A stretch of 13,580 nt of DNA from CAZYMF01 sp964648215 (GCA_964648215.1 CAZYMF010000128.1:1-13580), one strand, 5' to 3'; numbered from the stretch's first letter, positions 1-7,103 are shown. Notes: generated from the sequence alone by a model not told the origin. Made by a program: numbers and translations.

Positions 1-1
1 A

Positions 2-178
2 ACGCCGGATGGTGCAACCGATCTTCCCATGATCGGAGAGGCAGGCCGGATCGAGATCGTGGTATCGCCGCCAACGCCGCTTTCCACGGGCGTTCCCGGC
101 GGCGCAACGCCCACGCCGACGGCATCACGGACCCCGACGGCAACGCCCACGCCGACACGAACCACGACTCCGCCGTAG
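2..178 (+). CDS. C-terminal end of a protein with a Thr/Pro-rich tail (5' truncated)
   Basis: The frame starting at base 2 is open to a TAG at 176-178. It enters from outside the window, so only the last 58 residues are visible. The first part reads as ordinary sequence (DLPMIGEAGRIEIVVSPPTP) and the last ~30 residues are low-complexity Thr-Pro repeats (ATPTPTASRTPTATPTPTR) ending in TTTPP. Such tails are common as linkers or C-terminal extensions of exported or surface proteins in delta-proteobacteria-like lineages, so a secreted or envelope protein is likely. Nothing visible identifies the main domain. The repeat codons are mostly ACG-CCG and ACG-GCA, which points to expansion of a short DNA repeat. 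The frame choice is supported by the biased composition and the stop shortly before the next promoter. Function unknown. Confidence 0.55.
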   Translation, partial: TPDGATDLPMIGEAGRIEIVVSPPTPLSTGVPGGATPTPTASRTPTATPTPTRTTTPP

Positions 179-214
179 AACGCGACGGCCAAACGGCCAA
201 CGCCGCACCGACGT

Positions 215-243
215 TTGCGGCCCTTCCCCGGCTCCTGTAGAGT
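215..243 (+). promoter_or_regulatory. Probable promoter of the universal stress protein gene
   Basis: TTGCGG (215-220) and TAGAGT (238-243) are separated by 17 bases and fit a sigma-70-type promoter moderately (3/6 and 4/6 matches). Transcription would begin near 250, just before the AAGGA ribosome binding site at 255-259. This also argues against the in-frame TTG at 215 as the start codon, because it would lie inside the -35 box. Inferred from sequence only. Confidence 0.4.
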
Positions 244-268
244 TGCTGGCGCCCAAGGACTTCGTCCA

Positions 269-697
269 TTGCCCTACCGCGTGCTGGTTCCGATCGACTT
301 CAAACCGGGCGGCGAGCAAGCTCTCGCGTGGGCCGTGGCGTTGGTCGAGCAGACCGGCGGGACAGTCGAGGTCCTCCACGTCGTGCCGACCGCCCATCAG
401 CTCGATGCGCTCTTTCGTTCCGGCCTGACGCCGCGGCGGACGGTGCGGGACATTCGCCGGCGGGCCGCTGAGGATCTGGCCCGGCAACTGCCGGCGCCTG
501 TTCGCCATCGCCTCCACATCGTCGAGGGCGAGCCGGCCGCAGCCATTCTCGCGGCGGCGCAGCGATTGAAGCCGGACCTGATCGTCCTGAGCACGCGCCG
601 GCACACCGGCCTGGCCCGCCTCTTCCTCGGCAGCGTCGCCGAGAAAGTCCTGCAGGCCGCGTCGGTTCCCGTGGTCACGGTCCCACCGTCTCGCTGA
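269..697 (+). CDS. Universal stress protein (UspA family), single domain
   Basis: A 142-residue protein, the normal length for a one-domain USP (about 140-150). The start is TTG at 269, chosen because AAGGA lies at 255-259, nine bases upstream, and because the product then begins MPYRVLVPIDF, the usual first beta strand with Asp10. The C-terminal GSVAEKVLQAASVPVVTV (from residue 121) is the family signature. USPs are cytoplasmic Rossmann-like dimers, many of which bind ATP through G-x2-G-x9-G-(S/T). Here the aligned positions are Ser108, Arg111 and Gly121-Ser122, so the first two glycines are absent and nucleotide binding is doubtful. The gene stands alone between its own promoter and that of the PAP2 gene downstream. 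Family assignment is firm; the physiological role is not known. Confidence 0.87.
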   Translation: MPYRVLVPIDFKPGGEQALAWAVALVEQTGGTVEVLHVVPTAHQLDALFRSGLTPRRTVRDIRRRAAEDLARQLPAPVRHRLHIVEGEPAAAILAAAQRLKPDLIVLSTRRHTGLARLFLGSVAEKVLQAASVPVVTVPPSR

Positions 698-709
698 TCG
701 CGGGAATTT

Positions 710-718
710 TGCTATACA
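710..718 (+). promoter_or_regulatory. Extended -10 promoter upstream of the PAP2 gene
   Basis: TGCTATACA reads as an extended -10 element (TGn followed by TATACA at 713-718). No convincing -35 is seen at the usual distance. The -10 box ends seven bases before an ATG at 726, which would make that ATG the first codon of a leaderless transcript. The same TGCTATA core precedes radA. Confidence 0.4.
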
Positions 719-725
719 CGAAGGC

Positions 726-788
726 ATGACAGGCGGGGGTGCGTCTCTCGGGGCGTCGGGCCTGGCCGAGACGGAGCCGGGGCAATGA
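726..788 (+). CDS. Possible 20-residue leader peptide overlapping the PAP2 start
   Basis: ATG at 726 opens a 20-codon frame (MTGGGASLGASGLAETEPGQ) whose TGA (786-788) overlaps the PAP2 ATG (785-787) as ATGA. The ATG sits about where transcription from the -10 box at 713-718 should begin, so it could be read from a leaderless mRNA and couple translation into the PAP2 gene. The peptide has no recognisable family. The ATGA overlap arises automatically when a gene's second codon begins with A, and GC-rich DNA is rarely interrupted by stops, so chance is a real alternative. Confidence 0.25.
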   Translation: MTGGGASLGASGLAETEPGQ

Positions 789-1678
789 AGCTCTCGGCCG
801 TCGACAATCTCTCCCTGCTCTTCATCGGCGGGCTGGCCGGGCTCACCCTGGCCTGCCACGCGCTACTCCTCAGCACGGCCGGCGTCGTCCTCGGCGTCCT
901 GGTCGCCCTGGCGCTGGCGATTCTCGGCGCCGCCTGGTGGGCGCCGCGCTCCCCGCTGGGCAACGTGGCGCACTCTTTCCTGCCGGTGCTGCTGCTTCCG
1001 GTTCTGTTCAACACCCTCGGCCCCGTCATCGACTGCGTCAGCCCGCAGCGTTGGGATGCGACCTTCTCCCGCCTGGACGCGAGCATCTTCGGCACCGCCG
1101 CCTTCCACTGGCATCACGCCTTCGGGCGCCCCTGGTGGCTGACCGACTTTGCCTACCTCATGTACGTCAGCTACTACGCGCTGCCGCTGGCGCTCGGGGT
1201 GATTCTTTACCTCCAGCGGCGGCGCGCCCATTTCGACGAGCTGGTTTTCACCGTCGTTCTCTGCTTCTACCTCACCTACGTCGGTTATCTCCTCTTTCCC
1301 ACGGTGGGCCCGCGCATCCCGATCGAGGACGAGGCAGCGGTTCTCGGCGGCGGCATGATCAGCCACGGGATCCGCGCGTTCCTGCACTTCGCCGAACGCA
1401 CGACGACGGACGCCTTTCCCAGCGGCCACACCGCCGTCGCCCTGGTCTGTCTCTTCCTCGGCTGGAGAATGCTGTCGCCGCTGCGCGCGCCCCTCGTCGT
1501 GGTGGTGGCGGGCATCGTCTTCACCACCGTCTATCTGCACTATCACTACGTCGTCGACGTCGTCGCCGGCGCCGGGCTCGGCATCGTGACGCCTGCGGTG
1601 GCGCGCGTCATCCGCCACGGGCTCGAGCCCCGGCTGGTGCGACGCTGGGTGACGCAGCTACTGTCGGATCAGCGCTGA
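785..1678 (+). CDS. PAP2-superfamily integral membrane phosphatase/phosphotransferase (Aur1-like)
   Basis: A 297-residue membrane protein starting at ATG 785, with GGAG at 773-776 as ribosome binding site. About six hydrophobic segments alternate with short loops. The PAP2 motifs are present in the variant form of the inositolphosphotransferase/Aur1-like branch: GPRIP (175-179) in place of the KX6RP motif, DAFPSGHTA (209-217) carrying catalytic His215, and HYHYVVDVVAG with His254 and Asp258 as the third motif. These enzymes act at the membrane on lipid phosphates, or transfer a phospho-headgroup, through a phosphohistidine intermediate. The substrate cannot be read from the sequence. The gene converges on radA with 27 bases between stop codons. 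The second PAP2 gene in this window, at 6226, belongs to a different, canonical type. Confidence 0.87.
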   Translation: MKLSAVDNLSLLFIGGLAGLTLACHALLLSTAGVVLGVLVALALAILGAAWWAPRSPLGNVAHSFLPVLLLPVLFNTLGPVIDCVSPQRWDATFSRLDASIFGTAAFHWHHAFGRPWWLTDFAYLMYVSYYALPLALGVILYLQRRRAHFDELVFTVVLCFYLTYVGYLLFPTVGPRIPIEDEAAVLGGGMISHGIRAFLHFAERTTTDAFPSGHTAVALVCLFLGWRMLSPLRAPLVVVVAGIVFTTVYLHYHYVVDVVAGAGLGIVTPAVARVIRHGLEPRLVRRWVTQLLSDQR

Positions 1679-1705
1679 CGGCGGCACCTCTCGGCCGCGG
1701 GGCCT

Positions 1706-3067
1706 TCAGAACAGCACGTTCCACGCGTCGCCGAGCGAGCGCACGCCGCAGAGCTCGACACCCTCGAGCGCCGGCAGCTGGCGCAGCGAGGCCTCGGGAA
1801 GCACGCAGCGGCTGAAGCCGAGCTTGGCCCCTTCGCGCACGCGGGTGTCGGCCTGGCCGACGGCGCGCACCTCGCCGGCAAGACCGACCTCGCCGAGAAG
1901 CAGCGTGTGCGCCGGAATCGGCTTGTCGAGGAAACTCGAGGCGACGGCGGCAATGATGCCGAGATCCACCGCCGGCTCGTCGATGCGCACGCCGCCGGCA
2001 ACGTTGACGAAGATGTCGTGGCCGACGAGCTGCAAGCCCATCTTCTTCTCCAGCACGGCGACCAGCAGCGCCACCCGGTTGTGATCGACGCCGAGGGTGG
2101 TGCGGCGCGCGGTGCCGAAGGCGGTCGGCGACACCAGCGCCTGCAGCTCGACCAGGATCGGCCGCGTCCCCTCGATGCTGGCGATGACCACCGAGCCGGG
2201 AACGTCCTCCGGTCGCTCGGCGAGGAACAGCGCCGACGGGTTGGCCACCGGCTGCAGCCCCGTCTCCTTCATCTCGAAGACGCCGATCTCGTTGGTCGAG
2301 CCGAAGCGGTTCTTCACCGCGCGCAGGATGCGGAAGGCATGGCCGCGCTCGCCCTCGAAGTAGAGCACGGTGTCGACCACGTGCTCGAGCACGCGCGGCC
2401 CGGCGAACGAGCCTTCCTTGGTGACGTGGCCGACGAGAAAGGTGGCCAGGTTGCGGCGCTTGGCGAAGTGCACGAGCTGCGCCGCGCACTCGCGCACCTG
2501 CCCGACACTTCCCGGCGCCGAGCCGAGCTCGTCGGTGAACACGGTCTGGATGGAGTCGACGGCGAGAACCCGCGGCGAGATCTTCTGCGCCTGCTCGACG
2601 ATGCGCTCGAGCGAGGTCTCGGCCAGTACCAGCAATTGCGACTCCTTGATGCCCAGCCGGTCGGCGCGCATCTTGATCTGTTGCGCCGACTCCTCGCCGG
2701 AGACGTAGAGGGCGAGACCGTCGCGCGCCAGCGCCGCCAGCGCCTGCAGCACCAGCGTGGATTTGCCGATGCCGGGATCGCCGCCGATCAACACCGCCGA
2801 GCCGGGGACCACGCCGCCGCCGAGCACGCGGTCGAGCTCGCCGATTCCCGAGGAGCTCCGCTCCTCGGCCGCGCCGCTGAGCGCGGTGATCGGCTGCGGC
2901 TCCTCGGCCGCGCCGCGACCGCCGACGTACCGGTCGGCCGTTGGCGCGCTTTCCTGGCGCTCCTCGGCCATGGTGTTCCACCCCTGACAGTCGGGGCAAC
3001 GCCCGAGCCAGCGCGGCGACTGGAAGCCGCAGGCCTGGCAGGCGTACACCGTGCGCGCCTTCGCCAT
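1706..3067 (-). CDS. radA: DNA repair protein RadA
   Basis: A 453-residue protein, the typical RadA length, complete in all domains. The N-terminal C4 zinc finger has Cys10, Cys13, Cys24 and Cys27 (ACQACGF, RCPDCQGW). The RecA-like ATPase follows with Walker A GGDPGIGKST (95-104), a Walker B strand ending in VLAVDS (167-172), and the RadA-specific KNRFG motif at 252-256. The C-terminal third is the Lon-protease-like domain. RadA is a hexameric cytoplasmic helicase that promotes branch migration during recombinational repair. The start ATG at 3065-3067 has no Shine-Dalgarno sequence, but a TATAGA box lies eight bases upstream, so the mRNA may be leaderless. The upstream gene ends 23 bases away on the same strand, so read-through expression is also possible. 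Confidence 0.97.
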   Translation of the reverse strand: MAKARTVYACQACGFQSPRWLGRCPDCQGWNTMAEERQESAPTADRYVGGRGAAEEPQPITALSGAAEERSSSGIGELDRVLGGGVVPGSAVLIGGDPGIGKSTLVLQALAALARDGLALYVSGEESAQQIKMRADRLGIKESQLLVLAETSLERIVEQAQKISPRVLAVDSIQTVFTDELGSAPGSVGQVRECAAQLVHFAKRRNLATFLVGHVTKEGSFAGPRVLEHVVDTVLYFEGERGHAFRILRAVKNRFGSTNEIGVFEMKETGLQPVANPSALFLAERPEDVPGSVVIASIEGTRPILVELQALVSPTAFGTARRTTLGVDHNRVALLVAVLEKKMGLQLVGHDIFVNVAGGVRIDEPAVDLGIIAAVASSFLDKPIPAHTLLLGEVGLAGEVRAVGQADTRVREGAKLGFSRCVLPEASLRQLPALEGVELCGVRSLGDAWNVLF

Positions 3068-3075
3068 GGGTCCGG

Positions 3076-3084
3076 TCTATAGCA
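3076..3084 (-). promoter_or_regulatory. Extended -10 promoter of radA, probably giving a leaderless mRNA
   Basis: Read on the minus strand this is TGCTATAGA, an extended -10 element whose last base is eight bases before the radA ATG. It occupies the short gap after the upstream glycosyltransferase gene, whose stop is at 3091-3093. No ribosome binding site exists between it and the ATG. The TGCTATA core is identical to the one at 710-716. No clear -35 box is visible. Confidence 0.45.
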
Positions 3085-3090
3085 CAACCG

Positions 3091-4590
3091 TCACGAATCG
3101 CCGGGCAGCTCGACGATACGGATCGTCGGCCCGCGGGCGCCGGGACCGGGGTCGAGCTCCGCCAGGCGCGGCAGGCCGAAGAGAATGCCGTAGAACTCCG
3201 CCGCCGTCGTCGCGGACCCGTCGCGGATCGTGTCGTAGACGTAGGAGCTGGCCACCAGATAGCGGCAACCGCGGGCCAGGTACCAGTGGTAGGGTTGCTG
3301 GGCGAGCGAACCGATGAAGTCGACGTGATAACGCGCCGGAGAGACCTGCGGCGTGTACTCTTCGCGGACGACGCAGGCCCCCGCTGGGATATGCTCGTCG
3401 ATCCAGTGCCAGGCGAGCGTGCGCGTGTCGGGAAGCGTTCGCGCCGAGCTCGCGGCGATGGCGGCCCGTGCCGGCGGGACGGCCAGGCAGAGGGCCACCA
3501 GGGCGATGGCGGCATCGGCCCACGGCGGCCCACACAGCCGCTGACCCACCTCGCTCACCGCGCGTCCGGCAAGCAGGCAGGCAAAGGGTAGAAAGAAGAC
3601 CAGAACGCTCGCCGAACGTGTGCGATCCGTGGCGAGCACAACGACCGCAGCGGCCGTCGGCAGCAGCACCGCCCAGTCGGCGCGCCGGCCGCGATGCGAG
3701 GCGAAGGCCGCGCCAATCACCACGGCCGCCGCGGCACCGGCATGGAGCTGCGAGCGCCACAGCGACGCCACCCACCACCATGCGGAACGACTCGCCGCGA
3801 CGCCGGCGAGGTGGTCGGATTGCGCCCTCAGCTCGCGCAGCGCAGCGTTGAGGTCGAGCAAGGCATACGGGCAGGCGAACAGAAACGCGGCGACGGCGCC
3901 GCCGAAGACGTAGAGCAAGCGCTCGAACGTCACCAACGGTCGGCGAACGTCGAGCGCCGCAACGACCGGCGCCAGCAGCACGAAGGCCGTGCCGTAGCTC
4001 GTCGCCACGGCGAGTCCGGCAAGGATGCCCGCCACGAACCAACCGCGACCGGCGGCCTCGGCGCGCAGCGTGGCCCACAGCGCGGCGACGACGAAGAAGG
4101 TGGCGGGCGTGTCGATGGCCAGCACGTGAGCGCGGTCGACGGCCAACGGCACCACGGCCAGCAGCACGGCCGCCGCCGCGCCGCTGGCCGCCGAGTGCCA
4201 GCGCCGCCCGACGGCCGCCACCCCGGCCACGGCGGCCGTGCCGGCGACGGCGACGAAGAGGCGGCCGGCGAGCAGAAACGGGAACTGCGCCGGCAACACG
4301 TCTCCCGGACCGATCCCGTTCAGCGCCGCGTTGGTGGTGAGCGGCGCATGGACAAAGGGCTGCAGCACCGCGATCAGCAGGGTCTGCACGTAGATCAGCA
4401 GGGTCGGCTGCAGGAACCAGTGCGGGTCGAGGTCGCGCTCGCGAAAGATGTCGAGCGCCCGGTGCAGGACGACGTGCTCGGTCGGGTCGTAGACGAACGG
4501 CGCGTTCGCCGCGATCCCCCACAGCCGCAGCGCCAACGCCGACAGCACCGCCGCCACCGCGAGCAGGGTCCAAGCGCGAGATTGCGTCAT
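3091..4590 (-). CDS. Multi-spanning membrane glycosyltransferase, GT39/ArnT-like (GT-C fold)
   Basis: A 499-residue protein with an N-terminal membrane segment (residues 7-25) and about ten hydrophobic helices through residue ~390, followed by a soluble C-terminal part of ~100 residues. The first external loop carries YDPTEHVVLHRALDIF with Asp35 and Glu38, the acidic pair expected in the first loop of PMT/ArnT-type GT-C enzymes, followed by DLDPHWFLQPTLLIY, which resembles the usual gdl-x-P...PPL-x-Y pattern. Such enzymes take sugar from a polyprenyl-phosphate donor and act on the outer face of the cytoplasmic membrane. Acceptor and sugar cannot be told. ATG at 4590 was chosen because the ~35 residues upstream in frame are polar low-complexity sequence overlapping the previous gene; no strong ribosome binding site precedes it. 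It lies 34 bases after the acyl-CoA synthetase gene and 23 bases before radA. Confidence 0.75.
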   Translation of the reverse strand: MTQSRAWTLLAVAAVLSALALRLWGIAANAPFVYDPTEHVVLHRALDIFRERDLDPHWFLQPTLLIYVQTLLIAVLQPFVHAPLTTNAALNGIGPGDVLPAQFPFLLAGRLFVAVAGTAAVAGVAAVGRRWHSAASGAAAAVLLAVVPLAVDRAHVLAIDTPATFFVVAALWATLRAEAAGRGWFVAGILAGLAVATSYGTAFVLLAPVVAALDVRRPLVTFERLLYVFGGAVAAFLFACPYALLDLNAALRELRAQSDHLAGVAASRSAWWWVASLWRSQLHAGAAAAVVIGAAFASHRGRRADWAVLLPTAAAVVVLATDRTRSASVLVFFLPFACLLAGRAVSEVGQRLCGPPWADAAIALVALCLAVPPARAAIAASSARTLPDTRTLAWHWIDEHIPAGACVVREEYTPQVSPARYHVDFIGSLAQQPYHWYLARGCRYLVASSYVYDTIRDGSATTAAEFYGILFGLPRLAELDPGPGARGPTIRIVELPGDS

Positions 4591-4624
4591 GTCGAGATCG
4601 TGACGAAGGGAGGGGCGCCCCGCA

Positions 4625-6076
4625 TCACACCGAGCCGTCGAGCTGCCGTCGCCGGCGGTGGTACTCGGCGGCCCGGCGCAAGGCGACGGCGGCACGCGCG
4701 GCCGACGGCAGGACGAGCAGTCCCCGCCGCGCGAAGCGGTTGCTCACCTGCGCCACCTCCGCCTCGCGATGGGCCGGCTCGAGGACGATTGCCAGCGGCT
4801 TGGCCGAGCGCGCCTGAAAGCCGGCCACGATGTCGAGCATGGCCTCGAGCCCGGCCGGCATCTCGCGCCAGCGATCGACGGCGAGGCCGGCGCCGAGATC
4901 GAGAGCGATGACGTCGATGCCGCCGTCGGCGTCGAGGATGTCGAGCAGCCGCTCCAGATTATCGGTGCGAAAGCCCATGGCGATGGTGCCGCCGGCGTCG
5001 AGCGGGTTGCGGAAGCTGCCGCCGACCACGTTGAAGAACTCGGCGAGGCGGCGATACGAGCCCTCGCTCAGCAACGGCACCTCCAGGCCCGCTCGCGTGA
5101 AAGCGTCGGTGAGGGCGACCGAAGGACCGCCGGTCATGGTGATCAGGCCGGCGCGGAAGCCGGCGGCCGCCTTGCCGACCTGCAGCGCGGCGACAACGTC
5201 GATCAGCTCGTCGAGATCGTCGGCGCCGACGGCACCGGCCTGGCGCACCATACCCTGCCACACCGCGGTCGGGGTCGCCAACGCCGCGGTGTGGGAGAGA
5301 ATCGCGCGATGACCCGCCTCGCTCTGGCCGCCCTTCCAGATCACCACCGGCTTGCGCGGCGTGATCGAGCGCAGCACGTCGTAGAAACGGCGCCCGTCGC
5401 GCACGCCTTCGACGTACATCGCCACCGCGCTCGTCTGCGGATCGTCGCGCAGGTACTCGAGGTAGTCGGCGGCGTCGACGACGGTGGCGTTGCCGAAGCT
5501 GACCGCCTTGCTCAGGCCGACGCCGCGCTGCGGCGCCCGCAGGCAGAAGTTGACCGTGTGCGTGCCGCTCTGGCCGACGAAGGCGACGCTACCCGCGGCC
5601 GCCTCGCCCACCGGCTCGCCCGGGAAGTTGCACAGGCCGATTGCCGGATTGGCGAGCCCCATGCAGTTGGGGCCGATCAGCAGCAGCCGGTGACGGCGGG
5701 CGATGTCGGCGATCTCCCGCTCCAGGCGCTTGCCCTCGTCCTCCCCCGTCTCGGAGAAACCGGCGGTGAACAGCGTGACCGCGGCCACCTGCTTCTGCGC
5801 GCAGTCCTGCAGCACCCGCGCCGCCACCTGTCGCGGCACCGCCAGCACGACGTAGTCGATCGGCTCGGGGATGTCGTGCAGGCTCTTCACGTTGCGGACC
5901 CCCATCGCGTCGATCGCCGCGATCTCGTCGGGATCGATCTGCACCGAATAGAGCCGGCCGCGGAAGGAGTGCAGCGCCTTCAGCCAGAGGAAGTTGTTCA
6001 TGCGCTTGTCGCCGACGACGGCGGCGACGCGGGCGTTGAAGGCGCGGTCGAAGTGTTCGCGGTCGAATCTCACCAC
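4625..6076 (-). CDS. CoA-binding NDP-forming acyl-CoA synthetase, alpha-type subunit only
   Basis: A 483-residue cytoplasmic protein of the succinyl-CoA-synthetase-like (NDP-forming) acyl-CoA ligase family. The N-terminal CoA-binding domain begins FNARVAAVVGDK (13-24) and includes GPNCMGL (135-141) and GQSGT (168-172). The ligase domain carries the phosphorylated histidine in SHTAALA (His262), then TGGPSV (315-320) and NPLDAGG (357-363). Family members convert acyl-CoA, ADP and phosphate to acid, ATP and CoA, or the reverse. The ATP-grasp beta domain found in fused ~700-residue members is absent and no partner gene is adjacent, so it needs a subunit encoded elsewhere or has another role. Two GTG codons are possible starts, 6076 and 6073; GGGAGG (6083-6078) is better spaced for 6073. 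A 21-residue mini-ORF ends on that GTG. Substrate unknown. Confidence 0.86.
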   Translation of the reverse strand: MVRFDREHFDRAFNARVAAVVGDKRMNNFLWLKALHSFRGRLYSVQIDPDEIAAIDAMGVRNVKSLHDIPEPIDYVVLAVPRQVAARVLQDCAQKQVAAVTLFTAGFSETGEDEGKRLEREIADIARRHRLLLIGPNCMGLANPAIGLCNFPGEPVGEAAAGSVAFVGQSGTHTVNFCLRAPQRGVGLSKAVSFGNATVVDAADYLEYLRDDPQTSAVAMYVEGVRDGRRFYDVLRSITPRKPVVIWKGGQSEAGHRAILSHTAALATPTAVWQGMVRQAGAVGADDLDELIDVVAALQVGKAAAGFRAGLITMTGGPSVALTDAFTRAGLEVPLLSEGSYRRLAEFFNVVGGSFRNPLDAGGTIAMGFRTDNLERLLDILDADGGIDVIALDLGAGLAVDRWREMPAGLEAMLDIVAGFQARSAKPLAIVLEPAHREAEVAQVSNRFARRGLLVLPSAARAAVALRRAAEYHRRRRQLDGSV

Positions 6077-6135
6077 ACCTCCCGCCGCCGGGTGTTCGAC
6101 GCGGTCTCGTTGCCAGCGCAGCCGGTGTCAGGCAT
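6070..6135 (-). CDS. Possible 21-residue upstream peptide overlapping the acyl-CoA synthetase start
   Basis: On the minus strand an ATG at 6135 is preceded by AAGGAAG (6147-6141), five bases away, a good ribosome binding site. It encodes MPDTGCAGNETASNTRRREVW and stops at TGA 6072-6070, overlapping the second GTG start of the acyl-CoA synthetase as GTGA. It is out of frame with that gene, so it is not an alternative N-terminus unless there is a frameshift. It could be a translated leader that couples into the enzyme gene. No family is recognised, and chance remains possible. Confidence 0.32.
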   Translation of the reverse strand: MPDTGCAGNETASNTRRREVW

Positions 6136-6188
6136 GGCGACTTCCTTACCGAAAAGGTCGCCGGGGTGAAAGGCGGCCGGCGCGCGCC

Positions 6189-6218
6189 TTGGACTTTCGC
6201 CCGTCGACTTGTTTTAAG
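6189..6218 (+). promoter_or_regulatory. Promoter of the second PAP2 gene, probably leaderless
   Basis: TTGGAC (6189-6194) lies 17-18 bases before TTTTAA/TTTAAG (6212-6218), giving a good -35 and a fair -10 box. The -10 box ends seven to eight bases before the ATG at 6226, where transcription should begin. There is no Shine-Dalgarno sequence in that short interval. This is the best of three similar arrangements in the window, because both promoter boxes are present. Confidence 0.5.
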
Positions 6219-6225
6219 AACGCCG

Positions 6226-6981
6226 ATGGACTGGCTCACCGGGTACGCGATGTTCCACTGGGTCGCCACGTGGGCCAACCCGGCGTGCGACGTCTTCTTC
6301 CGCTTCGTCACCGACCTCGGCCAGCCAACCTTCTACTACGTCACGGTGGCGCCGCTGTTCTGGGTCGTCGACCGGCGCCAGGCGACGGTTCTGTTCCTGC
6401 TGCTGCTCGCCAGCGTCTACGTCAACGAGTACGCCAAGCTGTTCTTCAACACGCCGCGGCCCGATCCGGCGCTGGCGCGCGTCCTCGACCTGCGGCCCTA
6501 CCGGGTGCACAGCGCCGCCTTCCCCAGTGGTCACGCGCAGGGCGCCGTGGTGTTCTGGGGCTGTCTGGCGTGGTGGGTGGCGCGTCCCTGGTTTACGAAG
6601 CTGGCGATCGTGGCCGTCGCCCTGATCTCCTTCTCCCGCCTCTATCTCGCCGTGCACTTCCCGATCGACATCGTCGGCGGCCTGGTCCTGGGCGTCGCCA
6701 TGCTGCCCCTGATCCGCCCGCTCGATCGCTGGGTGGCGCGCGACTGCGCCACGCCCGACTGGGCGATTCCGGCCATCGTCCTGGCGACACTGGCGGTGGC
6801 GGTGACGGGGAACGCGGCGCTGGCCATGGTCTCCGGCAGCGTCGTCGGCTTCCTCGCCGGAGCCGTCTGGTTACCGCAGCAGCCCCTGGCGCTGAGCACC
6901 CGGCGCCAGGCTGCCGCCGTCGCCCTGTGCGGCCTGGTGCTGCTCTTGGCACTGGCGGCGGTGTTCACCGCGTTTCCGCCG
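6226..6981 (+). CDS. PAP2-family phosphatase with canonical active site (3' end lost in gap)
   Basis: A membrane protein of which 252 residues are visible before the run of N. All three phosphatidic-acid-phosphatase motifs are intact: KLFFNTPRP (71-79, KX6RP), PSGH (100-103) with His103, and SRLYLAVHFPID (137-148, SRX5HX3D) with nucleophile His144 and Asp148. Several hydrophobic helices surround these motifs and continue to the gap, so at most a short tail seems missing. The sequence resembles the undecaprenyl-diphosphate/lipid phosphatases that run at the membrane surface, but the exact lipid substrate is not determined by the motifs. ATG at 6226 is the first codon of a likely leaderless transcript. 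It is divergent from the acyl-CoA synthetase gene, sharing a 149-base intergenic region with it. Class A acid phosphatases share the same motifs, but the many membrane helices argue against that. Confidence 0.92.
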
Positions 6982-7081
6982 NNNNNNNNNNNNNNNNNNN
7001 NNNNNNNNNNNNNNNNNNNNNNNNNNNNNNNNNNNNNNNNNNNNNNNNNNNNNNNNNNNNNNNNNNNNNNNNNNNNNNNNN
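6982..7081. other. Assembly gap of exactly 100 N
   Basis: The run is exactly 100 bases, a common scaffolding placeholder, so the true distance between the PAP2 gene and the LLM oxidoreductase gene is unknown. Frames that appear open across it must not be joined. A TGA at 7084-7086, immediately after the gap, could end an unseen upstream gene, but this cannot be tested. Confidence 0.95.
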
Positions 7082-7103
7082 GCTGAGACGACAAGGAGGC
7101 TTC

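Noticed and set aside
215..268. TTG at 215 as start of the universal stress protein
   Set aside because: It would add 18 residues not seen in the family, lacks a ribosome binding site, and coincides with a probable -35 box; TTG 269 has AAGGA at proper spacing.
739..1815. Long plus-strand frame (358 codons) overlapping the PAP2 gene
   Set aside because: Its translation is Arg/Ala-rich low-complexity sequence and it overlaps the PAP2 gene, which has clear motifs; it is a GC-bias artefact.
1907..3082. Plus-strand 391-codon frame antisense to radA
   Set aside because: Asp/His/Arg-rich sequence typical of antisense frames in high-GC genes, no family resemblance.
1608..3533. Minus-strand 641-codon frame across radA and its upstream gene
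   Set aside because: Arg/Gly/Ala-rich sequence without motifs, overlapping the full length of the well-supported radA in another frame.
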